Below the pieces are notes generated by a model. It was not told where the DNA came from and did no database searches. It saw only the letters and a program-made list of their open reading frames with translations. A program made the position numbers and the translations under genes. Positions 25,092 through 34,927 of a stretch of DNA of 64,000 bases are shown piece after piece (within the stretch, counting starts at the first letter, position 1; every line of letters starts with the position of its first letter). Origin of the DNA: Sphingomonas sp. (GTDB lineage Bacteria; Pseudomonadota; Alphaproteobacteria; Sphingomonadales; Sphingomonadaceae); assembly GCF_024508665.1 (NCBI RefSeq), contig NZ_JANINP010000006.1:558001-622000 (forward strand). Direction: 5' to 3'.

Positions 25092-26756
25092 TCATTGCCC
25101 CTTTTGAGCTTGCGCCTGAGCCTGCATCTGCTGCTGAAGCAACACAACCGGCGATGTCTCGCCCCGCCGCCAGATCGACCAGCGGATCAGGAATCCCCAT
25201 AACGCCATCAGGATGGCGAGCACCCCGACCACCCAGAACACGTCGTTAAAGGCCAGGATATTGGCTTCGCGCGAAACCTGCTGGCTCAGCAGCGCGGCGC
25301 CTTGCGCACTGCGCAATGCCGGATCTCCCACAACGCCGGCGATCGCGCCGCCGCTCGCGCGCAATCGCGCCGCGACCAAGGGATCGGTCGCCACGATGCG
25401 CTGAACCAATTCGTGCGAATGGAATTTCTCGCGCACGACTTGGAAGGTGCCGAGCAGCGCTCCGCCCAATAGTCCGCCGACACTCTGACTGAGGCCGAAC
25501 AGCACGACGAAGCTGACGAAGTTGCGGCCGCCGGCCAGCAACGTTCGCGCGATGCCGATCACCATCGCCTGGGCCAGGAACAGAAGCGAGGCGAAGCCGA
25601 TCAGGGCCTGGCTGACATAGAAACTGCTAGGCCGCGTCAGGTTGGTGGCGTCGGCGTCCATGAACGCCCCGATCACGATCAGGATCACCGCGACGCTGAT
25701 CGGCATCGCGACATCGCTCGGCCGAAAGGTCAGCACCGCGGTCACCAGTCCGGCGATCGAGGCGAGCACGATGATCCAGTTCAACGTGACCATCTGGTCG
25801 TTGATCAGCCCGAGCACATTGAGCAGGCCGACCGATCCGAAGGCCTGTTCGGACAGCAGGATACGCACCGACGCGGCAACCACCATCAGCCGCACGATTT
25901 CGCGGCTGCCCAGCCAGCGCGTGTTGATCAGCGGGTTGGCGCGATTGTGCTCGACGATCACCGCGGCAGCGATCAGCGCGATGCTGGCGGCGAGCGCCCA
26001 GCCGATCCACGGCTGGTCGGTCCACCATTCGATTCGCCCTTCGGACAGGACGGCGATCAGCACCCAGAGACCCGGGGCGAGCAGGCCGAAGGTCAGGAAG
26101 TCGGCGGGTTCGAATACCTTTTCGCGCTCGCTGGGCGGCAAAGGCTGGCTCATCACCGCCGCCAGTGTCGCCAGCGCCAGCCCCAGTTCGAGCCAGTAGA
26201 GATTGTGCCAGTCGCCCCATTCGAGCAAGTGCGGCGACAGGATGCGCGCGAACGGCGTCGCCAGTTGCGGGATGCAGATCCCGATCATCACGCCGGCGAG
26301 CCGCTTCGCTGCGGGCAACGACTGGAAGAAATAGAGGATGGTCAAGGTGGACAGGCCGCTCGCCGCGATGCCGCTCATCGCCCGCACCGCCACCGAGGTC
26401 CAAAAACCGTGGACGAACAGATGCATCAGCGTCGTCGCCGCATAGGCGACCAGCGAATAGCGGATGAACGGCTGCAGCCCGTATTGCTGGCGATATTTGA
26501 CCAGCAACAGGTTGGCGGTGACGTTGGTCATGAAATAGGCGCCGGTCAGCCAGGCGCTTTCGTTGGTGTAGAGGTCGAGCGTCCCCTGCGCGAAATTGAG
26601 GTTTACCGTGACGAGCGCATTGCCCAGTCCGCCGGTGATCCCGATCAGGCACCCGATCAGGAAGTAGATCAGCCGCCTGCTCGCAGGATGGTCGGGGTTG
26701 GCCGGCGAGCCGGGGAGGGTCGGCCTTTCGTGCGGCTTGAAGACATAATCCGTCAC
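25092..26756 (-). CDS. DHA2-family MFS multidrug exporter (EmrB-like)
   Basis: The 554-residue protein has about 14 hydrophobic segments and a charged N terminus, the EmrB layout. A conserved acidic residue is present in the first periplasmic loop (NESAWLTGAYFMTN). It uses the proton gradient to expel drugs or other lipophilic compounds through the adjacent EmrA- and NodT-type proteins. It is the first gene of the three-gene operon. No regulator gene lies in the 280 bases upstream, where I see no recognisable site. Confidence 0.92.
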   Translation of the reverse strand: MTDYVFKPHERPTLPGSPANPDHPASRRLIYFLIGCLIGITGGLGNALVTVNLNFAQGTLDLYTNESAWLTGAYFMTNVTANLLLVKYRQQYGLQPFIRYSLVAYAATTLMHLFVHGFWTSVAVRAMSGIAASGLSTLTILYFFQSLPAAKRLAGVMIGICIPQLATPFARILSPHLLEWGDWHNLYWLELGLALATLAAVMSQPLPPSEREKVFEPADFLTFGLLAPGLWVLIAVLSEGRIEWWTDQPWIGWALAASIALIAAAVIVEHNRANPLINTRWLGSREIVRLMVVAASVRILLSEQAFGSVGLLNVLGLINDQMVTLNWIIVLASIAGLVTAVLTFRPSDVAMPISVAVILIVIGAFMDADATNLTRPSSFYVSQALIGFASLLFLAQAMVIGIARTLLAGGRNFVSFVVLFGLSQSVGGLLGGALLGTFQVVREKFHSHELVQRIVATDPLVAARLRASGGAIAGVVGDPALRSAQGAALLSQQVSREANILAFNDVFWVVGVLAILMALWGFLIRWSIWRRGETSPVVLLQQQMQAQAQAQKGQ

Positions 26757-27036
26757 GCGTCTGCCCCTCGCATGCCGGCCATCGATCGCCGGATCCCAAG
26801 CGTTACCAGCTTTCGCTCCATGCGCCAGTGTCGGAGTGGATACAGGCGAGTTGAGGCCAAATCCGGGAAGCTGGGAGACTCCGTCGCCAAGCGAGCAATG
26901 AGGGCCTTGATCCCACGATAATCCCTTCCCACCTCATCGCCGCCGGACGCCGTACCGGGTCCGGTTGGACATGGAGAGCGTCGGCTCTTCTACCGGCGCG
27001 TCTCATGCCCAGATTGCTCATGAAGAGGATTTGGAG

Positions 27037-27516
27037 ATGAGAACCAATTTCGACTTTGCGCCGTATCGGCGTTCGACGGTAGGCTTCGACCGTCTGTTCG
27101 ACTTGCTCGAAACCGGAATGCGTGGCGACGGCCTCGACGGCTATCCGCCGTTCGACCTCGCGCGCGACGGAGAGGACAGCTATCGCATCACCGTCGCCGT
27201 CGCCGGCTTCCGCCCGGAAGAGATCGAGGTGGTCGCACAACAGAACTTGCTGACCATCACCGGAAAGCGTGCCGAGGACCAAGACCGGGGCGAATATCTG
27301 CACCGCGGCATCGCCGCGCGTCCGTTCGAGCGCCGGTTCCAGCTGGCGGACTTCATCGAGGTCAGGTCGGCCAGTTTCGAGAATGGCCTGCTCACGATCG
27401 CCTTGCAGCGGGTCGTTCCCGAAGCGATGAAGCCGCGCAAGATCGAGATCGGGCACGGCTCGGCCGCGCCGGAACGGCTCGATGCGCCGGCCAATAAAAT
27501 CGTCGAAGCGGCGTGA
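27037..27516 (+). CDS. Hsp20/IbpA-type small heat-shock protein
   Basis: The 159-residue protein begins MRTNFDFAPYRRSTVGFDRL and has a full alpha-crystallin domain (YRITVAVAGFRPEEIEVVAQ to FENGLLTIALQRVVPEAM), ending with a KPRKIEI segment that includes the I-x-I tail. It binds unfolding proteins under heat stress. GAAGAGGA lies 8 bases before the ATG at 27037; the upstream ATG at 26965 lacks a site. It is followed by two strong hairpins. Confidence 0.93.
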   Translation: MRTNFDFAPYRRSTVGFDRLFDLLETGMRGDGLDGYPPFDLARDGEDSYRITVAVAGFRPEEIEVVAQQNLLTITGKRAEDQDRGEYLHRGIAARPFERRFQLADFIEVRSASFENGLLTIALQRVVPEAMKPRKIEIGHGSAAPERLDAPANKIVEAA

Positions 27517-27521
27517 CGGAG

Positions 27522-27549
27522 CGAACGCGCCGTAGCTGCGGCGCGTTCG
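27522..27549. terminator. Hairpin after hsp20
   Basis: CGAACGCGCCG and CGGCGCGTTCG pair over 11 bases with a 6-base loop. A second hairpin follows immediately. Confidence 0.65.
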
Positions 27550-27552
27550 GTC

Positions 27553-27583
27553 ATCCGGCGTTCAGCTACGCCGGATAGATTTT
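27553..27583 (+). terminator. Rho-independent-like terminator after hsp20
   Basis: ATCCGGCGT and ACGCCGGAT form a 9-bp stem with a 6-base loop, followed by AGATTTT. With the preceding stem it should separate hsp20 from the secreted-protein gene. Confidence 0.6.
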
Positions 27584-27617
27584 CGGACCCCCATGTCATC
27601 TTGATGGAGGACGATTG

Positions 27618-28232
27618 ATGCGAAAACTTCGTACGGCCGTCTTGGCGGGAATCGCGACGCTGGGCGTAGCGGGAACCGCGATGGCGGCCAGCAACGATAC
27701 TCATGTGATGGCGGTCGGTCTGCCCGATGGGTCGGTCGCGCGGATCGAATATCAGGGCGCGGTCGCTCCAAAGGTTCGGGTCGACTCGTCGGCTCCGGCG
27801 CTGCGCCCCATGCTCCGTATCGTGCCCGTCCAACTTGCCGATCCGTTCGATGCGGCGCCGTTCGCGATGATCGACCGGATCATGGCCGATATGGACCGCC
27901 AGGCCGCCGCGATGACCGCGGCTGCGTTCCAGCCGGTTCCGGCCGGTAAGGCTGGCCGGCCCGATCTCGCCGCGTTCGGCAACCTCCCCGCCGGGGCGGT
28001 CAGCTATCGCTTCGTGTCGACTAGCGATGGCAACCGCGTCTGCACCCGGTCCTGGCAAGTAACGTCGCAAGGACCCCAACAGCCGCCGAAGCTGATCTCG
28101 GCCAGCTCGGGCGATTGCGCTGGCGACGGCAATTCGTCGCCCGGAACGGCGGGCGCGGGTGCGACGGCCAAAACCGTGGCCGCAAGCAAGGGCGCGGCGG
28201 TACAGCCGCACGACGCGACGCCGACGATCTGA
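27618..28232 (+). CDS. Secreted hypothetical protein, 204 residues
   Basis: A clear Sec signal peptide (MRKLRTAVLAGIATLGVAG, cleavage after AMA) precedes a periplasmic protein. It has a DGSVARIEYQGAVAPKV strand, a central Met-rich helix (MIDRIMADMDRQAAAM), two cysteines (VCTRSW, GDCAGD) that could form a disulfide, and a low-complexity tail. GGAGG is 7 bases before the ATG at 27618. It has its own terminator and sits between heat-shock genes. I do not recognise the family; an envelope stress role is only a guess. Confidence 0.75.
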   Translation: MRKLRTAVLAGIATLGVAGTAMAASNDTHVMAVGLPDGSVARIEYQGAVAPKVRVDSSAPALRPMLRIVPVQLADPFDAAPFAMIDRIMADMDRQAAAMTAAAFQPVPAGKAGRPDLAAFGNLPAGAVSYRFVSTSDGNRVCTRSWQVTSQGPQQPPKLISASSGDCAGDGNSSPGTAGAGATAKTVAASKGAAVQPHDATPTI

Positions 28233-28240
28233 AGACTCGC

Positions 28241-28269
28241 GAGAGCGGCCCGCGGGCCGCTCTCCACTT
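28241..28269 (+). terminator. Terminator after the secreted protein gene
   Basis: GAGAGCGGCCC and GGGCCGCTCTC form an 11-bp perfect stem with a 2-base loop, followed by CACTTT. It may serve both strands, since the small-gene operon ends 54 bases further on. Confidence 0.7.
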
Positions 28270-28322
28270 TCCTGCATTGATCCTCGCCGAGCGGCCGGGC
28301 CGCTCACGCCATGATCACGATT

Positions 28323-28715
28323 TCACCGCGCTTCGTCTGATGCGGCCGGTCCGCGGTGCGACGCCGCGTCCAGCGCGACGAGCACGCGGTCGAGCATGGC
28401 CGCGTTGCTGGCTGCCTTGGGAAGCTCGCGGCGTGCGAAAAGCTGCAACCGGTCGACGTCGCGTTGCGGCACGGCAAGGTCGATCGGCATGGTCGGCAAT
28501 TGTTCGGGCCGCACCCTTTGCGCCGCCCTGCCCGAGGCGAGAAAGTGATCGAGCAGGCGTTTGCGATCGGCGAAGCTCCAGCCCAGCGTTTGAAGCTCGG
28601 CTGGGCTGAGCGACAGGAGCGCCAGCGCGAATTCCATGATGTCGTCGAACGTCAGCAACAGCCGCACGGTTCGCCCGCCGCGTTCCCGCCAGCGCCGGAT
28701 CGGACCGCGCGTCAC
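28323..28715 (-). CDS. Hypothetical protein coupled to usg, 130 residues
   Basis: The GTG at 28715 overlaps the usg stop (GTGA), and the frame continues for 130 residues. Recognisable stretches are LLTFDDIMEFALALLSLSPA and ELQTLGWSFADRKRLLDHFL. The rest is helical and basic with no signal peptide. The family is not recognised. It is the third gene of a tightly coupled minus-strand operon beside groESL, so a stress-linked role is plausible but not shown. Confidence 0.6.
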   Translation of the reverse strand: MTRGPIRRWRERGGRTVRLLLTFDDIMEFALALLSLSPAELQTLGWSFADRKRLLDHFLASGRAAQRVRPEQLPTMPIDLAVPQRDVDRLQLFARRELPKAASNAAMLDRVLVALDAASHRGPAASDEAR

Positions 28716-28981
28716 TGAATCGGAATGACGCCGTCGACCGCGCGCCATTCGGCCGGCCGGATCAATCTTTCGTGCGCGATCCGTACCGAATGGAGCGCGG
28801 CCTCGATGTCCCGCCGCCAATGATCGAGGAATGCGAGCAGCACCGGAAAATCGGGCGCCAGATCATATTCTTGCCAGACGAACAGCTGGAGCAATGACGG
28901 GGCGTCGGGCCGATAATAATGCAGCTCCGCCGTGGTCAGCCCGTAGCCATCGAGCTGGGCAAGGAACGCGCGGTCGCTCAT
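28712..28981 (-). CDS. usg: Usg family protein
   Basis: The 89-residue protein has the Usg pattern: LDGYGLTTAELHYYRPDAPS, then LLQLFVWQEYDLAPDFPVLL, and the C-terminal VRIAHERLIRPAEWRAVDG. Usg was first named from the region of tryptophan operons and has no settled function. Here it lies between two small uncharacterised genes, overlapping both by 4 bases (ATGA upstream, GTGA downstream), and next to groESL rather than trp genes. Confidence 0.88.
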   Translation of the reverse strand: MSDRAFLAQLDGYGLTTAELHYYRPDAPSLLQLFVWQEYDLAPDFPVLLAFLDHWRRDIEAALHSVRIAHERLIRPAEWRAVDGVIPIQ

Positions 28982-29214
28982 TGACGGGCCGACCCGGCGC
29001 CGGAGGGGGTGTCCAGCGAGCGCAACGCCGCCCGGACGTCGTCGACGGGAACGGCGCGGCGCATGCCGGGCGGTTTTCGCAAGGCGGGCTTTCCTTCGAC
29101 CGCGGCACGGTCGGATGCCCAGTGGGCGAGAATGGCGCGCTTGACCTCGGGTTCCAGGCTGGGATGGTGCGCGACGTCGATCGGGTGAAGATATCGGGAG
29201 ACGGGTTGCGACAT
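28978..29214 (-). CDS. Small conserved-looking protein upstream of usg, 78 residues
   Basis: The product begins MSQPVSRYLHPIDVAHHPSL, continues VKRAILAHWASDRAAVEG, and ends in a VDDVRAALRSLD segment. The residue pattern (parting of an HP-x-DV box, a KRAILA-x-WASD box and a DD-x2-AL-x-LD tail) recalls small alphaproteobacterial proteins often found near stress genes. Function is unknown. AGGAGG stands close before the ATG at 29214. It is the first gene of the usg operon and is divergent from groES. Confidence 0.65.
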   Translation of the reverse strand: MSQPVSRYLHPIDVAHHPSLEPEVKRAILAHWASDRAAVEGKPALRKPPGMRRAVPVDDVRAALRSLDTPSGAGSARQ

Positions 29215-29339
29215 GGCTGTCCTCCTTTCCTAAAAGTCGCTCCTTTCTCTTGGGCCAGCCGGCCCGGCGCTGAATTTTGGTCGGCTGCGCAGTCCCGTCA
29301 AGGGGAAGGGCCTTGTTCCGACCCGCCCGTTTTTGGGTT

Positions 29340-29366
29340 TTGGCACTCTATGCCAACGAGCGCCAA
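29340..29366. promoter_or_regulatory. CIRCE-like operator (HrcA site) upstream of groESL
   Basis: TTGGCACTC, a 9-base spacer and GAGCGCCAA form an inverted repeat with one mismatch, matching the CIRCE plan TTAGCACTC-N9-GAGTGCTAA at most positions. HrcA repressor binds CIRCE in front of groE operons. Confidence 0.75.
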
Positions 29367-29384
29367 AAAATGTCGTTCCGGCTC

Positions 29385-29413
29385 TTGACCGAAAAAATCG
29401 GCTTTCCTAATTT
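29385..29413 (+). promoter_or_regulatory. Predicted groESL promoter
   Basis: TTGACC (29385-29390) and TAATTT (29408-29413) are separated by 17 bases, a good housekeeping-sigma arrangement. The CTCTTGACC context could also serve a heat-shock sigma. It starts 18 bases after the CIRCE-like dyad and would give a leader of about 60 bases. Confidence 0.55.
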
Positions 29414-29482
29414 TTCGCCAGCTTCCCGTTCGCCGCGAACGGCAAGCGCCCTAACATCATATTCTGCAACTGGAGGTTATGC

Positions 29483-29797
29483 ATGCATTTCCGTCCCTTG
29501 CACGACCGCGTGGTCGTCCGCCGGCTCGAGGCCGAGGAAAAGACTTCGGGCGGCATCATCATTCCGGACACCGCCAAGGAAAAGCCGCAGGAAGGCGAAG
29601 TCGTCGCCGTCGGTCCCGGCGCCCGCGATGACAGCGGCAGGCTGGTCGAACTGTCGGTCCGCGCCGGCGACCGCATCCTGTTCGGCAAATGGTCGGGCAC
29701 CGAAGTCAAGGTGGAGGGCGAGGATCTGCTCATCATGAAGGAGAGCGACATCCTCGGCGTGATCGAGACCCCCGCCGAACTCAAACGGGCGGCATAA
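29483..29797 (+). CDS. groES: GroES co-chaperonin
   Basis: The 104-residue protein has the co-chaperonin pattern: [19 protein letters not shown], the mobile loop [15 protein letters not shown], and [15 protein letters not shown]. It caps the GroEL ring. GGAGG lies 6 bases before the ATG at 29483; the ATG at 29479 is out of frame. It is 50 bases before groEL in one operon. Confidence 0.97.
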   Translation: MHFRPLHDRVVVRRLEAEEKTSGGIIIPDTAKEKPQEGEVVAVGPGARDDSGRLVELSVRAGDRILFGKWSGTEVKVEGEDLLIMKESDILGVIETPAELKRAA

Positions 29798-29829
29798 CGC
29801 CCTGCATTCCCAAATCTCAGGAAGGATAG

Positions 29830-31467
<1,638 letters not shown>

Positions 31468-31475
31468 TCGAGACC

Positions 31476-31506
31476 GTGGAGCGCGGCGCGGCCGCGCTCC
31501 ACATTT
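31476..31506 (+). terminator. Terminator after groEL
   Basis: GTGGAGCGCGGC and GCCGCGCTCCAC form a perfect 12-bp stem with a 3-base loop, followed by ATTT. It lies between the convergent groEL and NHL-M23 genes. Confidence 0.75.
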
Positions 31507-31524
31507 GCGGGCCGGCGTCCCGGC

Positions 31525-33606
31525 TCAGCGGATGGTGATCGGGAGGTCGCGCCCCGCCACTGCGACGTTTCCGGCGCGGTCCGCGGCATGGATGCGGATC
31601 GTGTAATTGCCGGGGCCAAGGTTGGCCGGGTTCCAGCCGCCCGGAATTACACGGCCATGCCGCACGACATTGGTGACGACGTAGAGAAAGCGCGTCCGCT
31701 GGTCGCTATGGACCGTGTCTCCACTGGACGGCGCATAGGCGGCCTTTGCCGCCAAGGGCGAGGTCGGCATGCGATCGAACTCGATCGTGATGCGCGGCCG
31801 TTCGAACCCGCGTAGCGGCGTGCCGTCTTGCTTCAGGATCTGAAAGCCTGCCGCATACAGGCCGAGGCGGCGGCGCGCGGCATTGCCGTCGACCTGATCC
31901 CATGCCTCCGCCACGATGCCGACCGCGCCGCCGGCGGCGGGAACGATCAGCCGGCCATTCTGCTTTTCGTTCAGGCGCTGGCCATTGGCATCGAGCATGT
32001 AGAGGTCGTCGATATGCGGCGGAACGTGATCGCCGAAATTTGGAAAGCGCAGTAACAATGCATTGATCTTGGCGCGGGGCGCACCGAGCTCGAGATGGAC
32101 ATGCGCCATGCGGTTGATCGTGCCGAGCGGATCGCCGACCCGGAAGCGGGTGCCACGCTTTACGCGTATTCGGACGACATGGTCTTGGCCGTCGCGGATG
32201 ATCTGGAACCGGCTGGCGTCCAACGGCGCACCGGTCGGAGTGCGGCCGACGCGCATATGGATATAGGTCATCTGGTCGACGCGCAGCCCTTCGCTCAGGC
32301 CCTCGACGTCCCAATTGGGTAGCGGATCGCGCACGGTTTCGTCCGCAGAGGCGAGCACCGTCTCTCCCACCGGCGCGCTGATATCCAGGCCGGCATGGAG
32401 ATGATCGCGGCTTTCGCCATCATAATTGCCGCGCACTTCCCCCATGTCGCCGACCACTTCATGCCAGCCGAACTGAGGGCCAACCGGCCAGGGGAAAACG
32501 GGCTTGCTGACCAGGGCGGGGGCCGCGGGTTGGGGAATCGCTGCAGGGACTGGGGCCGCATCGGCAGGACGCGGACTTAGCTTGCGGATGGCATAGGCCG
32601 AGGCGTCGGCGACATAGAGAGCGCCCGACCGATCGACCGCGAGCCCGGACGGCCCGGTTAGCGGGAGCGCGGCATTTCCCTCGATCGCCGACCCCGGCCC
32701 CGCAAGGACGCGCAACGTTCCAGAGGGCGCCATCTCGACCACGCGTCCGCGGCGATAGGATGCGATATAGACGAACCCGTCCCAAGTGGGTGCCAGGCCG
32801 ATGATCCCTTGCAACAGGCCGGCGCCGTCATTGGGATTGGTACGGGCAAGCGTGGAGACGCGCCCATCCTTCTCGACCTTGCGGACCGCAGTGTTGCCCG
32901 AGTCCGCGACGAGAAGCTTGCCATGCCGATCGAGCGCGATCCCGGTCGGCGTGTCGAACGCGGCGGCCGCGCCCCGTCCATCGGCGAAGCCCGGTACATC
33001 CTGCCCCGCTAGCGTCCGTACCTGGCCGTCCGGCGTGATGACGCGGATGCGATCGTTATAACTGTCCGCGACATAGACATTGCCTTTGTCATCGGCCGCC
33101 ACGCCGATCGGCCCGTTGAACCGCGCCATGGTGGCGGGGCCGTCGCGAAATCCCGCCACTCCGTCTCCCGCGACTGTCGTTATCACGCCGGCCGGGCTGA
33201 TCCTGCGGATTGCGTTGGCTCCCGTATCCGCGACGAAGAGATTGCCGGCCGTGTCCAGAGCCAGGCCGGATGGCGTATCGAACGACCCCGGCAAGGTAGT
33301 CACCTTGCCATCCGGATCGATCTTGCGGACGCGGCCGGTATCGCCGGCGTCCGCAACGAACAAGGTGCCCCGCGCATCGATCACGATCGCGAAGGGATCG
33401 CTGAAGCGCGCCTTTGCCGCTCCGCCGTCGGTCTGTCCTCGCACCCCCTCGCCGGCGACATTGGTCATGGCGACGGGCCAACCGAACCGCGTGGCAGGCG
33501 GCGTGAACCAGCCAAGCGTTATTAGCAGCCAGATTACGCTGCCCGCCGCCGCGAGGACGGCCAGACCTGCGAAAATGGCGACCTTGCGCGGCAATTTGAT
33601 GAACAT
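31525..33606 (-). CDS. NHL-repeat protein fused to an M23-like peptidase domain
   Basis: The 693-residue protein has an N-terminal membrane anchor (about residues 9-30) and then five or six NHL repeats (about 50-345, e.g. GLALDTAGNLFVADTGANAI), forming a beta-propeller. A Pro/Ala linker leads to a domain with the LytM metal pattern: DHLHAGLDISAPVGETVLAS supplies His-x3-Asp and MAHVHLELG the His-x-His. The C-terminal 150 residues look like a beta-sandwich. M23 domains cleave peptidoglycan peptides. The fusion is unusual and the substrate unknown. It stands alone, convergent with groEL. Confidence 0.8.
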   Translation of the reverse strand: MFIKLPRKVAIFAGLAVLAAAGSVIWLLITLGWFTPPATRFGWPVAMTNVAGEGVRGQTDGGAAKARFSDPFAIVIDARGTLFVADAGDTGRVRKIDPDGKVTTLPGSFDTPSGLALDTAGNLFVADTGANAIRRISPAGVITTVAGDGVAGFRDGPATMARFNGPIGVAADDKGNVYVADSYNDRIRVITPDGQVRTLAGQDVPGFADGRGAAAAFDTPTGIALDRHGKLLVADSGNTAVRKVEKDGRVSTLARTNPNDGAGLLQGIIGLAPTWDGFVYIASYRRGRVVEMAPSGTLRVLAGPGSAIEGNAALPLTGPSGLAVDRSGALYVADASAYAIRKLSPRPADAAPVPAAIPQPAAPALVSKPVFPWPVGPQFGWHEVVGDMGEVRGNYDGESRDHLHAGLDISAPVGETVLASADETVRDPLPNWDVEGLSEGLRVDQMTYIHMRVGRTPTGAPLDASRFQIIRDGQDHVVRIRVKRGTRFRVGDPLGTINRMAHVHLELGAPRAKINALLLRFPNFGDHVPPHIDDLYMLDANGQRLNEKQNGRLIVPAAGGAVGIVAEAWDQVDGNAARRRLGLYAAGFQILKQDGTPLRGFERPRITIEFDRMPTSPLAAKAAYAPSSGDTVHSDQRTRFLYVVTNVVRHGRVIPGGWNPANLGPGNYTIRIHAADRAGNVAVAGRDLPITIR

Positions 33607-33742
33607 GTGGACGCCCTAGCAACAAATCGGCCGGCATCTCCACAGGGTGATCGCAAAGCCGCGCTAACAAAGGCGCTTGTCCGACGGCTATAATGTCCGA
33701 AATGGCGATGGGCAGGCTTGACATGCCGCCCTTCCCGGTAAA

Positions 33743-33754
33743 GGTAGCGTTACC
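33743..33754. promoter_or_regulatory. LacI-type operator candidate before xylX
   Basis: GGTAGCGTTACC is a near-perfect dyad 24 bases before the xylX start. The same GGTAGCG half-site occurs before the glycosidase operon (47212-47223, reverse strand) and twice before the TonB receptor gene. Confidence 0.55.
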
Positions 33755-33778
33755 AAAGCAACGAGGGGATGGCTCGAC

Positions 33779-34927
33779 ATGGCCGGCTGGGAAACGCTTT
33801 CCGCCGATTTTCTGCCTGCCGACTGGCGGCAAGGCCGCTTTGTCGGCCGGGTGGCGCGTGCCGACGGACCGAGTCCGGTGCTCGTTGTCGATGGCGTTGC
33901 GCATGATATGGCCCGCGTGGCGCCGACCGTCTCCGACCTTCTGGCGCGCCGCCTGTTCGAACCCGCCGGTGGCGAACGGCTCGGCCCGATCGAGACGCTC
34001 GACTGGCTGAGCCCGATCGATCTGCAGTGCGTCAAGGCGGCGGGCGTGACCTTTGCGGTGTCGACGCTCGAGCGCGTGATCGAGGAGCGCGCTCGCGGCG
34101 ATGCCGGGGCGGCGGCGGCGATCCGCGACCGTCTTGCTGCGCATGTCGGCGGCGATCTGCGCGCGGTGGTGCCGGGATCGCCCGAGGCGGCCGCGCTCAA
34201 GGACAAGCTGATCGCCGACGGTATGTGGTCGCAATATCTCGAGGTCGCGATCGGCCCCGATGCGGAGATCTTCACCAAGGCTCCTGTGCTGTCGGCGGTC
34301 GGGTTCGGCGCGATGATCGGCGTGCGCTCCGATTCGACCTGGAACAACCCCGAGCCCGAAATCGTGCTGGTGGCCGACGCCGATGGCGAGGTGGTCGGCG
34401 CGACCTTGGGCAACGATGTCAATCTGCGTGATTTCGAGGGTCGCTCGGCGCTGCTGCTCGGCAAGGCCAAGGACAATAATGCGGCGTGCGCGATCGGCCC
34501 GCTGATCCGCCTGTTCGATGGCGACTTCACGCTCGACGACGTGCGTGGAGCGGTCGTCGACCTGACGATCGAGGGCATGGATGGCTATCGCCTGACCGGA
34601 TCCAGCAGCATGTCGCAGATCAGCCGCGATCCCGCCGACCTGGTGCGGCAGGCGATGAGCGAGCATCATTATCCCGACGGTTTCGCCTTGTTTCTCGGCA
34701 CGATGTTCGCGCCGACCCAGGATCGCGACGCGCCGGGCCGCGGCTTCACCCACAAGGAGGGCGACATCGTCACGATTTCGAGCGAAAGGCTGGGCACGTT
34801 GGTCAACAAGGTCACCAGCGCGAAGGCGGCACCGGCATGGTCGTTCGGGATCGGCGATCTGATGCGCAACCTCGCCGCGCGCGGGTTGTTGGCGCCGCAA
34901 CCGGCGCTCGCCGAGGCCGCCAACTGA
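33779..34927 (+). CDS. xylX: FAH-family 2-keto-3-deoxypentonate dehydratase (XylX-like)
   Basis: The 382-residue protein belongs to the fumarylacetoacetate hydrolase superfamily. The metal-binding acids are visible in NNPEPEIVLVADADGEV and the Asp of LGNDVNLRDFEG. Length matches Caulobacter XylX, which dehydrates 2-keto-3-deoxy-D-xylonate to 2-oxoglutarate semialdehyde in the Weimberg pathway. The reading is supported by the adjacent xylB and xylC genes. The stop overlaps the xylB start by one base. A LacI-type operator candidate lies 24 bases upstream of the start. Confidence 0.85.
   Translation: MAGWETLSADFLPADWRQGRFVGRVARADGPSPVLVVDGVAHDMARVAPTVSDLLARRLFEPAGGERLGPIETLDWLSPIDLQCVKAAGVTFAVSTLERVIEERARGDAGAAAAIRDRLAAHVGGDLRAVVPGSPEAAALKDKLIADGMWSQYLEVAIGPDAEIFTKAPVLSAVGFGAMIGVRSDSTWNNPEPEIVLVADADGEVVGATLGNDVNLRDFEGRSALLLGKAKDNNAACAIGPLIRLFDGDFTLDDVRGAVVDLTIEGMDGYRLTGSSSMSQISRDPADLVRQAMSEHHYPDGFALFLGTMFAPTQDRDAPGRGFTHKEGDIVTISSERLGTLVNKVTSAKAAPAWSFGIGDLMRNLAARGLLAPQPALAEAAN

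Noticed and set aside
26757..27036. A gene or regulator site in the 280 bases before hsp20
   Set aside because: No frame with plausible composition and no convincing dyad or promoter could be defended; a CTTGAT-like box near 26906 is too weak to call.
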